Positions 9,010 through 18,530 of a stretch of DNA of 36,860 nt are shown one piece after another. This DNA is from Spirulina sp. (GTDB taxonomy: Bacteria; Cyanobacteriota; Cyanobacteriia; Cyanobacteriales; Spirulinaceae), in NCBI GenBank assembly GCA_011390265.1, contig JAABSU010000006.1, positions 1-36,860 on the forward strand, given 5' to 3'. Position numbers and translations under genes: made by a program. Position 1 is the first letter of the stretch. Each line of letters opens with the position of its first letter. A model generated the notes under the pieces. That model did not search any database. It saw nothing but the letters and a program-made list of their open reading frames with translations, and was not told where the DNA came from.

Positions 9010-10542
9010 ATGACAATTTCTTTTGCAAGCCTTGGACTGTCAGAGCAATGCGTTGAGCAACTGTCCCAAATCGGGTTTGAAACCCCCACTGACATTCAAG
9101 TGCAAGCCATCCCTCAAATCCTCGCGGGTCGGGATGTGGTCGGTCAGTCTCAAACGGGAACCGGCAAAACTGCCGCCTATTCCCTCCCCGTGCTCGAACA
9201 CATTGATCCTGAACAAGGGACAGTCCAAGCCTTGATTTTGACCCCAACGCGGGAATTGGCCCAACAGGTCACGCAGTCGATCAGCGACTTTGCGGCGAAC
9301 CGACGGATCCAAGTCCTCACCGTTTGCGGGGGTCAATCCATTGAGCGACAAATTCGCAGCCTCAAACGCGGGGCCCAGATTGTTGTCGGTACACCGGGTC
9401 GAGTCATTGACCTTTTGGATCGCAAAGATCTGCAATTGGACACGGTGCAGTGGGTTGTCCTAGACGAAGCCGATGAAATGCTCAGTATGGGCTTCATCGA
9501 CGATGTTATCAAAATCATGCAAAAAACGCCTGAAAACCGCAAAACTGCTTGTTTCTCGGCGACAATGCCCCGCGCCATCCAAGACTTGGTGAAAAAATTC
9601 CTCAAGTCCCCCGCTACGGTGTCGGTGAAGTATGATGACGCAGCACCGCCGCGCATTGAACAACGCCTCTACGCGATTCCCCGCAGTTGGACGAAAATCA
9701 AAGCCCTGCAACCGATCCTGGAAATGGAAGAACCGGAACGGGGGATCATCTTTGTGCGCACGAAGCGAGCCGCGTCGGAAATTACCAGTAAGCTCCAAGG
9801 CAGTGGCCTCACCGTGGATGAATACCACGGCGACCTCAACCAAACCCAACGGGAACGGTTGGTGCAACGGTTCCGCAATGGTCAAGTGCAATTGGTGGTG
9901 GCGACGGATATTGCCGCTCGGGGTTTAGATGTGGAAGACCTCAGCCATGTGATTAACTTCGACCTGCCCGACAGCGCCGAAACCTATATTCACCGCATTG
10001 GCCGCACCGGCCGGGCTGGCAAAACCGGGAAAGCAATCTCCCTGATTCAACCCATGGATCGCCATTTGCTCTACCGCATTGAACGGCGCTTAGGGCAACG
10101 GTTGGAAACTTCCCAAATTCCCACCCGTGCCAGTGTCGAAGCTCGTCGCCTTGAAAAACTGAAAACCCAACTCCAGGAAGCCCTGATGGGTGAACGGATG
10201 GCTTCTTTCCTCTCCACCGTGAAGGAAATGAGTACGGAATATGATCCCCAGGCGATCGCCGCCGCTGCTTTGCAAATGGTCTATGACCAATCTTGCCCGG
10301 CATGGATGAAAACCGATTGGGATGTGCCCAGCGATAGCGATGTGCAAAAACCGGTCAAACGGGGCGGCAACGGTGGTGGTGGCGGTGGTGGCGGTGGCTC
10401 CAAAAGCCGCGGCCGTCGCACCTATGACGATCGCAGTGAACGCCCGGAGCGCAGTGAGCGCCCGGATCGCGGTGAACGCAGCAGTGCCCCCAATAAATCG
10501 GGGAACTGGTCATCACGGAAGCGTTCCCATGCGGCTCAATAA
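9010..10542 (+). CDS. crhR: DEAD-box RNA helicase, CrhR-like (510 aa)
   Basis: All helicase motifs are visible in order: Q-motif region (GFETPTDIQVQAIP), Walker A QTGTGKT (residues 48-54), PTRELA, GTPGR, DEAD (152-155), SAT (183-185), ARGLDVEDLSHVINFD and HRIGRTGRAGKTG. After the two RecA-like domains comes a C-terminal extension: a helical segment, then a tract of about 12 glycines and an Arg/Glu/Ser/Pro-rich tail with repeated RSERPER-like units, probably a disordered RNA-binding tail. CrhR is a redox- and cold-regulated helicase that rearranges RNA at low temperature. The symbol rests on similarity plus the rimO neighbour; a DeaD/CsdA-type label is the alternative. Confidence 0.88.
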   Translation: MTISFASLGLSEQCVEQLSQIGFETPTDIQVQAIPQILAGRDVVGQSQTGTGKTAAYSLPVLEHIDPEQGTVQALILTPTRELAQQVTQSISDFAANRRIQVLTVCGGQSIERQIRSLKRGAQIVVGTPGRVIDLLDRKDLQLDTVQWVVLDEADEMLSMGFIDDVIKIMQKTPENRKTACFSATMPRAIQDLVKKFLKSPATVSVKYDDAAPPRIEQRLYAIPRSWTKIKALQPILEMEEPERGIIFVRTKRAASEITSKLQGSGLTVDEYHGDLNQTQRERLVQRFRNGQVQLVVATDIAARGLDVEDLSHVINFDLPDSAETYIHRIGRTGRAGKTGKAISLIQPMDRHLLYRIERRLGQRLETSQIPTRASVEARRLEKLKTQLQEALMGERMASFLSTVKEMSTEYDPQAIAAAALQMVYDQSCPAWMKTDWDVPSDSDVQKPVKRGGNGGGGGGGGGSKSRGRRTYDDRSERPERSERPDRGERSSAPNKSGNWSSRKRSHAAQ

Positions 10543-10565
10543 CGATCCACAACTCTAGCGAACAT

Positions 10566-10601
10566 AAAAAGATGGGATAATAATAATCCCATCTTTTTTT
10601 T
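10566..10601 (+). terminator. Intrinsic terminator after crhR
   Basis: Stem GATGGGAT / ATCCCATC with a 7-nt loop, extended by flanking A and T runs to 13 bp, then eight Ts (10594-10601). It begins 24 nt after the helicase stop codon and separates it from thrC. Confidence 0.92.
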
Positions 10602-10633
10602 GATGTTGCTTTGCACCTTGAGAGAGGCTCACC

Positions 10634-11743
10634 GTGGTTTTCAGTCCTTCTGCTTCTAATATCACTTTGTCCGCGACCGATCATCGAGGCTGGCCAGGCC
10701 TCATTCATCAATATCGGCAATTTTTGCCGGTCACGGAGGCGACACCGATTGTCACACTCCATGAAGGTAATACGCCCCTCATTCCCGTCCCCACGGTGGC
10801 GGCGGAAATTGGGCGCAAGGTACAGGTTTATGTGAAATATGATGGTTTGAACCCGACGGGCAGTTTTAAGGATCGGGGGATGACGATGGCGATTTCTAAG
10901 GCCAAGGAGGCGGGGGATCATGCCGTCATCTGTGCCAGCACCGGCAACACCTCAGCGGCGGCGGCGGCCTATGCCTGCCGGGGGGGCATGAAGGCCTATG
11001 TGCTGATCCCCGATGGTTATGTGGCGTTGGGGAAACTCGCTCAGGCGCTGCTCTATGGGGCGGAGGTGATTGCGATTAATGGCAATTTCGATGATTGCTT
11101 TGACCTGGTGCGCCAACTGGCGGATCATTACCCCGTGACGCTGGTGAATTCCCTCAACCCCTACCGGCTTCAGGGACAGAAGACGGCGGCCTTTGAAGTG
11201 GTGGATGCCTTGGGGGAGGCTCCCGATTGGCTCTGTATTCCCATGGGGAATGCTGGGAATATTTCCGCCTATTGGATGGGGTTTTGTGAGTATCAGGAGC
11301 AGGGCAAAAGTCAGCGGTTGCCGAAAATGATGGGGTTCCAAGCGGCGGGGTCTGCGCCGTTGGTGATCGGGGAGCGGTGTAAAGATCCCCAAACCGTGGC
11401 GACGGCGATCCGCATTGGCAATCCTGCTAATTGGGAAAAGGCGATCGCCGTCCGGGAAGCTTCCCAAGGGGCCTTTAATGCCGTCACCGATGCCGAAATT
11501 TTGGCGGCCTATCGCCATTTAGCCGGGAAAGAAGGGGTATTTTGCGAACCGGCTAGCGCGGCCTCGGTGGCGGGGTTGTTGAAATTTCAGGATCAGGTTC
11601 CCGATGGGGCGACGGTGGTTTGTGTGTTGACGGGGAATGGGCTAAAAGATCCCGATAGTGCGATCGCCAATAGCGATAACCAAGCCCATACCGGCATTGC
11701 CAACCATTTAGAAACCGTCGCCCGCCTGATGGGCATGGCTTAA
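10634..11743 (+). CDS. thrC: Threonine synthase
   Basis: A 369-residue PLP enzyme converting O-phosphohomoserine to threonine. The PLP lysine lies in [14 protein letters not shown]. The phosphate-binding region ([16 protein letters not shown]) and the C-terminal [11 protein letters not shown] segment are typical. The start is a GTG preceded by a GAGAGG purine tract, because no suitable ATG precedes the conserved N-terminal region. The stop lies 3 nt before the lpxD start, so the two are probably cotranscribed although their pathways are unrelated. The gene follows a strong terminator, so its promoter should lie within about 30 bp or transcription leaks through. Confidence 0.94.
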   Translation: MVFSPSASNITLSATDHRGWPGLIHQYRQFLPVTEATPIVTLHEGNTPLIPVPTVAAEIGRKVQVYVKYDGLNPTGSFKDRGMTMAISKAKEAGDHAVICASTGNTSAAAAAYACRGGMKAYVLIPDGYVALGKLAQALLYGAEVIAINGNFDDCFDLVRQLADHYPVTLVNSLNPYRLQGQKTAAFEVVDALGEAPDWLCIPMGNAGNISAYWMGFCEYQEQGKSQRLPKMMGFQAAGSAPLVIGERCKDPQTVATAIRIGNPANWEKAIAVREASQGAFNAVTDAEILAAYRHLAGKEGVFCEPASAASVAGLLKFQDQVPDGATVVCVLTGNGLKDPDSAIANSDNQAHTGIANHLETVARLMGMA

Positions 11744-11746
11744 CCG

Positions 11747-12754
11747 ATGGAGATCGCCACCCTTGCCGCCCACCTCGACGGCCAACTCAACCCCCCGGAT
11801 CTAGATTTAGAGATTACGGGGGTGGGTACGATTGAGGAGGCCACACCGGATCAGATTACGTTTCTATCCAATCCCAAATATTTGGCGAAGCTCAAGGATT
11901 GCCAAGCCGGGGCGATTTTAGTTCCCCCGGCCTTCGATGGGCCGGATTTGCAAATCCCCCGCTTAGAGGTGGCCCATCCTTACTATGCCTTTGCGCGGGC
12001 CATTGAACTATTTCACAGTCCCCCCCCACCAAAACCCGGCATTCATCCCACGGCCATCTTGGGGGAAGGGGTACAACTGGGGGAAAATGTGACGATTGGG
12101 GCCTATGTGGTGGTGGGCGATCGCGCCCGCATTGGCGATCGTGTGGTGATCCATCCCCATTGCGCCATCTATGCTGATGCGGTGATTGGGGCCGGCTCCA
12201 TCCTCCACAGCCATGCCGCGATCCGCGAAGGGGTAATTTTGGGGGAACGGGTGATCGTCCAAAATGGGGCGGTGATTGGTGGCGATGGGTTTGGGTTTGT
12301 GCCGATGCCCGATGGTACATTTTATAAAATCCTCCAAGCGGGAACAGTTACCCTTGGCGATGATGTGGAGATTCAAGCCCTCAGTGCCATCGATCGCGCC
12401 ACCATCGGCACGACTAGCATCGGCCCCGGCACGAAGGTAGATAACCTCGTCCAAGTAGCCCACGGCTGCAAAATCGGGGATCACACACTCCTCTGTGGCC
12501 AGGTGGGTTTGGCGGGATCAACGACGGTGGGGAATCATGTCATTTTGGCGGGGCAGGTGGGGGCTGCGGGGCATTTAACCATTGGCGATCGCGTCCAAGT
12601 GGGGGCCAGTTCCGGCATTAACCACTCCATCCCCCCCGATACCCAAATCAGCGGCTACCCCGCCATTGACCATAAGCTTTGGCTCCGGGTCTCTGCCGCC
12701 CTCAAACTGCTCCCCGACCTGATCCAACGGGTGCGCCGCCTGGAAAGACGCTGA
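11747..12754 (+). CDS. lpxD: UDP-3-O-acylglucosamine N-acyltransferase (LpxD), copy 1
   Basis: A 335-residue left-handed beta-helix acyltransferase of lipid A synthesis. The N-terminal uridine-binding domain is present (ITGVGTIEEATPDQITFLSNPKY), followed by many hexapeptide repeats (for example LGENVTIGAYVVVGDRA) from residue 100. The catalytic histidine is H239 in VQVAHGCKIGD, at the same number as in the E. coli enzyme. The C-terminal helix (LKLLPDLIQRVRRLERR) is complete. It is coupled to thrC. It converges on a second lpxD with one base between the two stop codons. Confidence 0.92.
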   Translation: MEIATLAAHLDGQLNPPDLDLEITGVGTIEEATPDQITFLSNPKYLAKLKDCQAGAILVPPAFDGPDLQIPRLEVAHPYYAFARAIELFHSPPPPKPGIHPTAILGEGVQLGENVTIGAYVVVGDRARIGDRVVIHPHCAIYADAVIGAGSILHSHAAIREGVILGERVIVQNGAVIGGDGFGFVPMPDGTFYKILQAGTVTLGDDVEIQALSAIDRATIGTTSIGPGTKVDNLVQVAHGCKIGDHTLLCGQVGLAGSTTVGNHVILAGQVGAAGHLTIGDRVQVGASSGINHSIPPDTQISGYPAIDHKLWLRVSAALKLLPDLIQRVRRLERR

Positions 12755-12755
12755 T

Positions 12756-13808
12756 CTATTCCTTAGACTGCTGCGCTTGCACCTTGCGGAAGACCTGATA
12801 CATTTCCGGCAAACGCTTGTAAATGACGGCAATTTTGCGAAATAGCTCGTGGGGAATGGCCGGGGAACCCGTCACCACCGTACCGGGGGGCACATCGCGG
12901 TGAATTCCGGCTTGGGCAACGGCGATCGCCCCCTCCCCAATTTTCACCTGATTCGACACCCCCACCTGACCCGATAAAATCGCCCAACGCCCCACCTCCA
13001 CCTGACCCGAAAGCCCCGCTTGGGCAATCAACATCGCATGATCCTCAAGAGTACAGTTGTGGGCTATTTGTACTAAATTGTCAATCTTCACGCCATTGCC
13101 CAACCGCGTCACCCCCACCGAGGGGCGATCCACAGTGGAATTGCAGCCAATTTCGACGCGATCGCCCAATTCCACATGGCCCGATTGGTGCATCTTGTAC
13201 CAACCTTGGGGACGACGAGGCACAAAAGCAAACCCCTCTCCCCCCAACACCACGCCACTGTGAATGATGCAATCTTCCCCGATCACCGTGCGCTCTTCAA
13301 TCGTGCAATTGGCATGAATGATCGTCCCCGCCCCGATCTGGCAATGGGGATAAATCACCGTATTGGCAAAAATACAGGCGCGATCGCCCACCGTCACCCC
13401 CCCCTCAAGCACCACATGGGGGCCAATAGCCACCCCAGCCCCCAATTGGGCCGTGGGATCAATCACCGCTGTGGGGTGAATTTGGGGGGCGGGTTGATAG
13501 GGTTGGTAAAATTGGGCGATCGCCATCGCAAACAACAAGCGCGGCTCCGGAGTCGTCACCCAAGCGATCCCCCGCGCTGTAGCCGCCTCCTGGAGGGCGG
13601 GATCCGGCGGCAAAATCAACGCACTCGCCCCCGTCGTCGCAATATAGCGGGCATACTTTGCCCCCTCCACATAGCTCACCGTTCCCGGTTCCGCTTCATA
13701 AACAGCGGCAACGCCAGTCAGAGGCGGGTTACAATTGGGGTCAAGGGCCAGACTGCGCTCTTGGACTAAATTAGCCTCAAAGGCTTCGATCAGTTCACTG
13801 AAATTCAT
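12756..13808 (-). CDS. lpxD: LpxD-like acyltransferase, copy 2
   Basis: Second LpxD paralogue, 350 residues from the chosen ATG at 13808 (MNFSELIEAF). A longer reading from 14009 would overlap the divergent TerD gene by almost 180 bp and adds residues unlike the family, so I reject it. The hexapeptide repeats (QLGAGVAIGPHVVLEGGVTV), catalytic H250 in VQIAHNCTLEDH and the C-terminal helix are all present. The N-terminal domain is more diverged than in copy 1 (LTGVAAVYEAEPGTVSYVEG). Both copies look active; they may differ in acyl chain choice, or copy 2 may acylate another nucleotide sugar. That is inference. Confidence 0.9.
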   Translation of the reverse strand: MNFSELIEAFEANLVQERSLALDPNCNPPLTGVAAVYEAEPGTVSYVEGAKYARYIATTGASALILPPDPALQEAATARGIAWVTTPEPRLLFAMAIAQFYQPYQPAPQIHPTAVIDPTAQLGAGVAIGPHVVLEGGVTVGDRACIFANTVIYPHCQIGAGTIIHANCTIEERTVIGEDCIIHSGVVLGGEGFAFVPRRPQGWYKMHQSGHVELGDRVEIGCNSTVDRPSVGVTRLGNGVKIDNLVQIAHNCTLEDHAMLIAQAGLSGQVEVGRWAILSGQVGVSNQVKIGEGAIAVAQAGIHRDVPPGTVVTGSPAIPHELFRKIAVIYKRLPEMYQVFRKVQAQQSKE

Positions 13809-13832
13809 TGCATAGTTTAGAGACAAATCATA

Positions 13833-14405
13833 ATGGCAGTTTCTCTCCAAAAAGGACAACGGGTTTCCCTTGACAAAGTTGCACCCGGTCTCAAAGCCGC
13901 CTTTATCGGCTTGGGCTGGGATGCCCGCTCCACCGATGGTCAACCCTTTGACCTCGATGCTTCTGTGTTTCTCCTTGGTGCCAACGAAAAACTTCCCTCT
14001 GACCGCCATTTCATTTTTTACAATAACCTAACCAGTCCCGATCCCAACCAATCCGTCAAGCACATGGGGGATAACCTGACCGGGGCGGGTGAAGGAGATG
14101 ATGAGGCGGTGATTCTTGATCTGCGTAAGATCCCCGAAGATATTCATAAATTGGTGTTTACCGTCACAATTTATGAGGCTCCCCAGCGGGGACAAAGTTT
14201 TGGTCAAGTCCATAATGCCTTTGTTCGCTTAGTCAATGTGGAAACGAAGGAGGAAGTTTTGCGCTATGACCTGGGCGAAGATTACTCCACGGAAACCGCC
14301 ATGATCATGGCGGAAATTTACCGTAAAGATGGGGAATGGCGGATGAATGCCGTGGGCCAGGGTTATGCCGGGGGTTTGCAGGCCATGCTGGATCGCTTTA
14401 GCTAA
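13833..14405 (+). CDS. TerD-family protein (stress/tellurium-resistance type, calcium binding)
   Basis: A single 190-residue TerD domain: [20 protein letters not shown] at the start, then [23 protein letters not shown] and the acidic loop [12 protein letters not shown], the typical calcium-binding aspartates. The domain is found in stress and tellurite-resistance operons and in many bacteria without tellurite exposure. No terZABCE neighbours are present, so tellurite resistance is not supported. It is divergent from lpxD copy 2 with only 24 bp between the starts, so the promoters must overlap the coding ends. Confidence 0.92.
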   Translation: MAVSLQKGQRVSLDKVAPGLKAAFIGLGWDARSTDGQPFDLDASVFLLGANEKLPSDRHFIFYNNLTSPDPNQSVKHMGDNLTGAGEGDDEAVILDLRKIPEDIHKLVFTVTIYEAPQRGQSFGQVHNAFVRLVNVETKEEVLRYDLGEDYSTETAMIMAEIYRKDGEWRMNAVGQGYAGGLQAMLDRFS

Positions 14406-14506
14406 TCCCGGGGTGGGGCATGGGGGGTAGAGCCTCCAAAAACCGGGGGTTTTGTTGGCCCCCGTTATAATCCATCTAACCTTTAACCTTATCCCCCGCT
14501 CTCCCC

Positions 14507-16057
14507 ATGCCCAAATGGTTCAATACCGCCGGCCCCTGCAAAAGTGACATCCACTATATGCTCTCCCCAACTGCCCGGCTGCCGGAGGTGATGCAACTGA
14601 TCGCCCAACAGGGCTACTTCATCATCCATGCCCCCCGCCAAATCGGTAAAACCACCGCCATGCTCGCCTTGGCCCAGGAACTCACCGCCAGCGGTGACTA
14701 TACCGCCGTCATGGTGTCTGCTGAGGTGGGGGCTGCTTTCCCTGATGATTTGGGTAAAGCAGAGCGGGCTATTCTTGGAGCATGGCGGCGTTCCTGCCAA
14801 TCGTGGCTACCCTCAGAATTGCAACCTCCCCCATGGCCTGAAGCCAATGACGGCAGCCAAATTGGTGAAGCTTTACGAGTCTGGGCAGAACATTCCCCCC
14901 GTCCTTTGGTGGTGTTTATTGATGAAATTGACGCGCTCCAAGATGATGTTTTAATTGGCGTATTGCGACAACTGCGAGACGGTTATCCCAGCCGCCCCCA
15001 AGGGTTTCCCCAATCTTTAGCGTTAATCGGTTTGCGGGATGTGCGAGATTATAAAGTTGCCTCAGGAAGTCGTGGCCGGTTGGGAACCTCTAGCCCCTTT
15101 AATATCAAGGTGGAATCTTTCACCATGCGGAACTTTACCGCTGACGAGGTAGCAGAACTCTATCAGCAGCACACCGATTTAACCGGACAAATTTTTGAGC
15201 CGGAAGTGTTAATGGGAGCTTTTGAATTGAGTTATGGTCAGCCGTGGCTGGTGAATGCGTTGGCGCGGGAAATGACGCAAAAATTGGTAAAAGATCCCAC
15301 CCAAGCGATTACCGCTGCGGATTTGTTTCAAGCCAAGGAAAACCTGATTGAGCGCAATGATACCCATTTGGATAGTTTGGCAGAGCGGTTGAATGAAGAC
15401 CGCATTCGGGCGATTATTGAGCCGATGTTAGCGGGGCAAGACTTGGGCAATGTGCCCCAGGAGGATTTGCGGTTTATTGTCGATTTGGGGTTATGTCGCA
15501 TTGATCCCCAGGGGGGTTTGGTGATTGCGAATCCCATCTATCGGGAAGTGTTGCCTCGGATGCTGGCCTATGTGCCCCGTGCGGGGTTGCCGTTAATTGC
15601 GCCAACTTGGTTGGATGACCAGGGGCGATTAATTCCCAATGCTTTACTCGAAGCCTTTCTCAAATTCTGGCGGCAGCATGGTCAGCCCTTGCTCAAAAGT
15701 GCGCCTTATCATGAGATTGCCCCCCATTTGGTGTTAATGGCGTTTCTCCATCGGGTGGTGAATGGGGACGGGTTTTTAGAGCGGGAATATGCGATCGCCT
15801 CCCGCCGCATGGATCTCTGTTTGCGTTATCGAGACATCATGATCGGCATTGAATTAAAGGTGTGGCGGGAGGGTCGCCCCGATCCCCTTAAGGAAGGGTT
15901 AGAGCAGATTGATGATTACTTAGCCGGACTGAGTTTAGATTGGGGTTGGCTGATGATTTTCGATCGCCGTCCGGGGTTGCCGGATATTAGCGATCGCACC
16001 AGTACCGAGGAGGCGATCACCGCCAATCTGCGTAAAATTACAGTCATTCGTGGTTAA
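14507..16057 (+). CDS. AAA-type ATPase fused to a PD-(D/E)XK nuclease-like domain (516 aa)
   Basis: The N-terminal ATPase has Walker A HAPRQIGKTT (K48) and Walker B PLVVFIDEIDAL (D139-E140). The C-terminal part has a restriction-endonuclease fold signature: E426, D436 in RRMDLCLR, E449-L-K451 in GIELKVW, and a QxxxY motif at Q467 to Y471. This matches the AAA plus PDDEXK_9-like proteins widespread in bacteria and archaea, whose role is mostly unknown and which may act on DNA. All key residues look intact. No partner gene is coupled; the next gene is an unrelated secreted protein. Its start FNTAGPCKSDIHYML is a conserved family opening. A TATAAT box lies at 14466-14471. Confidence 0.82.
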   Translation: MPKWFNTAGPCKSDIHYMLSPTARLPEVMQLIAQQGYFIIHAPRQIGKTTAMLALAQELTASGDYTAVMVSAEVGAAFPDDLGKAERAILGAWRRSCQSWLPSELQPPPWPEANDGSQIGEALRVWAEHSPRPLVVFIDEIDALQDDVLIGVLRQLRDGYPSRPQGFPQSLALIGLRDVRDYKVASGSRGRLGTSSPFNIKVESFTMRNFTADEVAELYQQHTDLTGQIFEPEVLMGAFELSYGQPWLVNALAREMTQKLVKDPTQAITAADLFQAKENLIERNDTHLDSLAERLNEDRIRAIIEPMLAGQDLGNVPQEDLRFIVDLGLCRIDPQGGLVIANPIYREVLPRMLAYVPRAGLPLIAPTWLDDQGRLIPNALLEAFLKFWRQHGQPLLKSAPYHEIAPHLVLMAFLHRVVNGDGFLEREYAIASRRMDLCLRYRDIMIGIELKVWREGRPDPLKEGLEQIDDYLAGLSLDWGWLMIFDRRPGLPDISDRTSTEEAITANLRKITVIRG

Positions 16058-16105
16058 CGGGGCTATTTCTATTTATAGTTGGGGAGAGATTAAAGCTAGT
16101 TTGCC

Positions 16106-18367
16106 ATGCACCGTTCTTGCTCACTGATCTGGGGGGTTTCTCTGGCGATCCGCGTTAGCCTGCCCATCGCCTTCACCCTTCTCCATCCCCACGCTCAAGC
16201 TCAAACCCTCTCCCCTGAGCCATCCCTAGCCCAAACCGAGCCACCGGCCCCCTCAACGCTGTTGCCTCGCTTCACGGGCCAGTTTGAAACGGGTTTAGGG
16301 GAAGCCTACGGCCATACCCTCTGGGGGATTCAGGGTTTTATCCCCTTTGCCCAAACCCCTGAAATGAATACGTTTTTTGCCGAAGCTCGCTTTTTAGGGT
16401 TTGCTGAGGATCAATGGGGGGGAAATCTCCGGTTGGGTTATCGGGAATATCTGCCCACAGCGGATCTCGTTTGGGGGGGTTATGTGGGTTACGATCTGCG
16501 GCGCACCCGTTTTAAACAAAGCTTTCACCAATTGGGTTTTGGGGGAGATCTGCAAGGTTCCCGATGGGTGGGGCGGTTTAATGGTTATCTGCCGGTGGGC
16601 GATCGCCGCCGTCAGGTTGCCCAAAATCAAGTCGCGACCACCGCGAATCAAACTACAAATTTCCGGTTTACCGGGGAACGTTTGCTCTATGACCTGCTCC
16701 GACAAAAGACGTTAACGACAACGCGCCAATTTCAAACCGCTGTGGCAGGGTGGGATCTGGAGGCGGGTTATCCGTTATGGGCTTGGGAAACGGGCCGTGT
16801 TTATAGTTATTGGGGTGTTTATGGGTTGAATATTCCCCGGAAGGGCCGCTATTTGGGAATGCGGGGGCGGTTGTTGGGGGAGTTTAATCATCGCTGGACA
16901 GCGGGGATCACGGTCTCGACGGATGGCCATTTTGGGACGCAGTTGACGGTGAAATTAGGGGCAATTTTAGGGGGACAATCCCCTAAAACCGATGCACAGC
17001 CAACGGTGTTGGCGCGTTTGGGGCGCGGGGTGGAGCGGCAAGAGGCGATCGCCCTGGATCATCAGCAGGAGGTGACGACAACGGTGATGCGCGATCGCGT
17101 CAATAATCAAATCGCTAGAAATCCCGCCACCGGGGAGTTTTGGCGCTTTCTCCATGTGACGGGGGGAGCCGTGGGGGGAGATGGGACGTTTGAAAATCCC
17201 TTTGGGGAAGTGACCGCCGGGGTGGCGATCGCCCGATCCGCTGGCAATGATGTGATCTATGTGGATGCGGGCACAAATCCGGGGCTGAATGGCTTTCTCA
17301 TTCCCGATCAGGTGCGGGTGCTCTCCACCGGAGTCGTTCAATCCCTCGATATTGCCGATGTGGGTCAGGTGCAATTACCCGGATCAGGCACAGGAACCCT
17401 ACCCCGTTTAGACGGGGCGACGATTACCAATGGTGGGTTTACAGGTCAAGTGGCGATGGGGAACAATAGCCAACTTTCTGGCTTTAACGTGATCACGACT
17501 GGTGTTAATCAGCGCGGTGTTCTCGGCGTAAATGTCAGTAACGCAACCATTGATCGCAATCAAATCACCACCCAAGGCAATGATCAATCCCATGGCATTT
17601 CCCTCCATGGCAACGGTGGCGGAACAGTGAGCAATACGATCATTACCGGCAATCAAATCACCACGACTGGCAGCAATGGTGAAGGGATGTATCTTCATGC
17701 CAATGATGGCATGATCCGCAATACTACGATTACCGGCAATCGCGTTGAAGCGGTGAATTTTAATAGCGATGGCATTTTTCTGCGGGCGGATAATGGTGGC
17801 ACATTCAGCGGGGCGATGGTTGCTAACAATACCGTCACCACCGCTGGCTCTGCGGCCCGTGGTATTTTCGTTTCCACACAAAACAGCACCCTCAATGATG
17901 TGATTGTTTCTGGAAATACCGTCACTACCACCGGCCCTAACAATGGTACCGCTGATTCTGCTGGCGTTTTTGTGCGCAGCAACGCCAATGGGATTTTGCG
18001 GGATGTAACGGTTGTGGGCAATACTGTCTCAACGGCGGGCAATCTGGCAGCGGGAATTTTTGTGTTTAGTAATGGCGGGGGATCGTTAACGAATGTGGGC
18101 ATTACGAACAATCTCATTCAACAGGCGGGACAACATAGCGTTTTTGTTCAAACCAATAATGCCGCCGGTAATGTTTGTATTGCCACGTTTGCGGGGAATC
18201 GCAGCAATAACCCTGGTGTATTCGGTGGGGGCGGGGATGATTTGAATGTGGCCGTTTTTGGGGGATCGACGGTGAATTTTGTCGGCTTTGCGGATGTGGG
18301 GGCAAATAATAGTGGTTTTGGGGCGATCGCCGGCATCCCCACTGATCAGCCCAACAGTTGTCCCTAA
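16106..18367 (+). CDS. Inverse-autotransporter-like barrel with C-terminal parallel beta-helix (753 aa)
   Basis: Signal peptide at residues 1-33 (hydrophobic core and AQAQ cleavage region), a short Pro/Gln linker, then about 240 residues of alternating aromatic and glycine-rich strands (GYREYLPTADLVWGGYVGYD, NLRLGY) typical of an intimin/invasin-type outer-membrane barrel. From about residue 350 the chain becomes a right-handed beta-helix with repeated N-x-I/V-T turns (ITGNQITTTGSN, TVVGNTVSTAG, NNTVTTAG). The likely topology is an outer-membrane barrel that exposes the helix outside. Candidate roles are adhesion or polysaccharide binding; no catalytic residues were recognised. The last segment has two cysteines. 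Confidence 0.75.
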   Translation: MHRSCSLIWGVSLAIRVSLPIAFTLLHPHAQAQTLSPEPSLAQTEPPAPSTLLPRFTGQFETGLGEAYGHTLWGIQGFIPFAQTPEMNTFFAEARFLGFAEDQWGGNLRLGYREYLPTADLVWGGYVGYDLRRTRFKQSFHQLGFGGDLQGSRWVGRFNGYLPVGDRRRQVAQNQVATTANQTTNFRFTGERLLYDLLRQKTLTTTRQFQTAVAGWDLEAGYPLWAWETGRVYSYWGVYGLNIPRKGRYLGMRGRLLGEFNHRWTAGITVSTDGHFGTQLTVKLGAILGGQSPKTDAQPTVLARLGRGVERQEAIALDHQQEVTTTVMRDRVNNQIARNPATGEFWRFLHVTGGAVGGDGTFENPFGEVTAGVAIARSAGNDVIYVDAGTNPGLNGFLIPDQVRVLSTGVVQSLDIADVGQVQLPGSGTGTLPRLDGATITNGGFTGQVAMGNNSQLSGFNVITTGVNQRGVLGVNVSNATIDRNQITTQGNDQSHGISLHGNGGGTVSNTIITGNQITTTGSNGEGMYLHANDGMIRNTTITGNRVEAVNFNSDGIFLRADNGGTFSGAMVANNTVTTAGSAARGIFVSTQNSTLNDVIVSGNTVTTTGPNNGTADSAGVFVRSNANGILRDVTVVGNTVSTAGNLAAGIFVFSNGGGSLTNVGITNNLIQQAGQHSVFVQTNNAAGNVCIATFAGNRSNNPGVFGGGGDDLNVAVFGGSTVNFVGFADVGANNSGFGAIAGIPTDQPNSCP

Positions 18368-18530
18368 ACCAGGGAAGATCACGCCGAAGCTTTCGGGTTG
18401 GTGAATGGGATCGGGCCAAACCTTCACTATTTTTTCACAATCTCTGGTTATGATTGATCTGCTTTCTGGAATTTATAGGCTTTTTGTTCTATAAATTGTT
18501 GGCTGTGATCCTAATGATCTTGAGAACACT

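Noticed and set aside
13809-14009. N-terminal extension of lpxD copy 2
   Set aside because: Overlaps the divergent TerD gene and adds residues unlike LpxD; the ATG at 13808 gives normal family length.
14445-14466. CGGGGG/CCCCCG hairpin as terminator of the TerD gene
   Set aside because: Only 6 bp, no T tract, and it overlaps a TATAAT box of the next gene; too weak to call.
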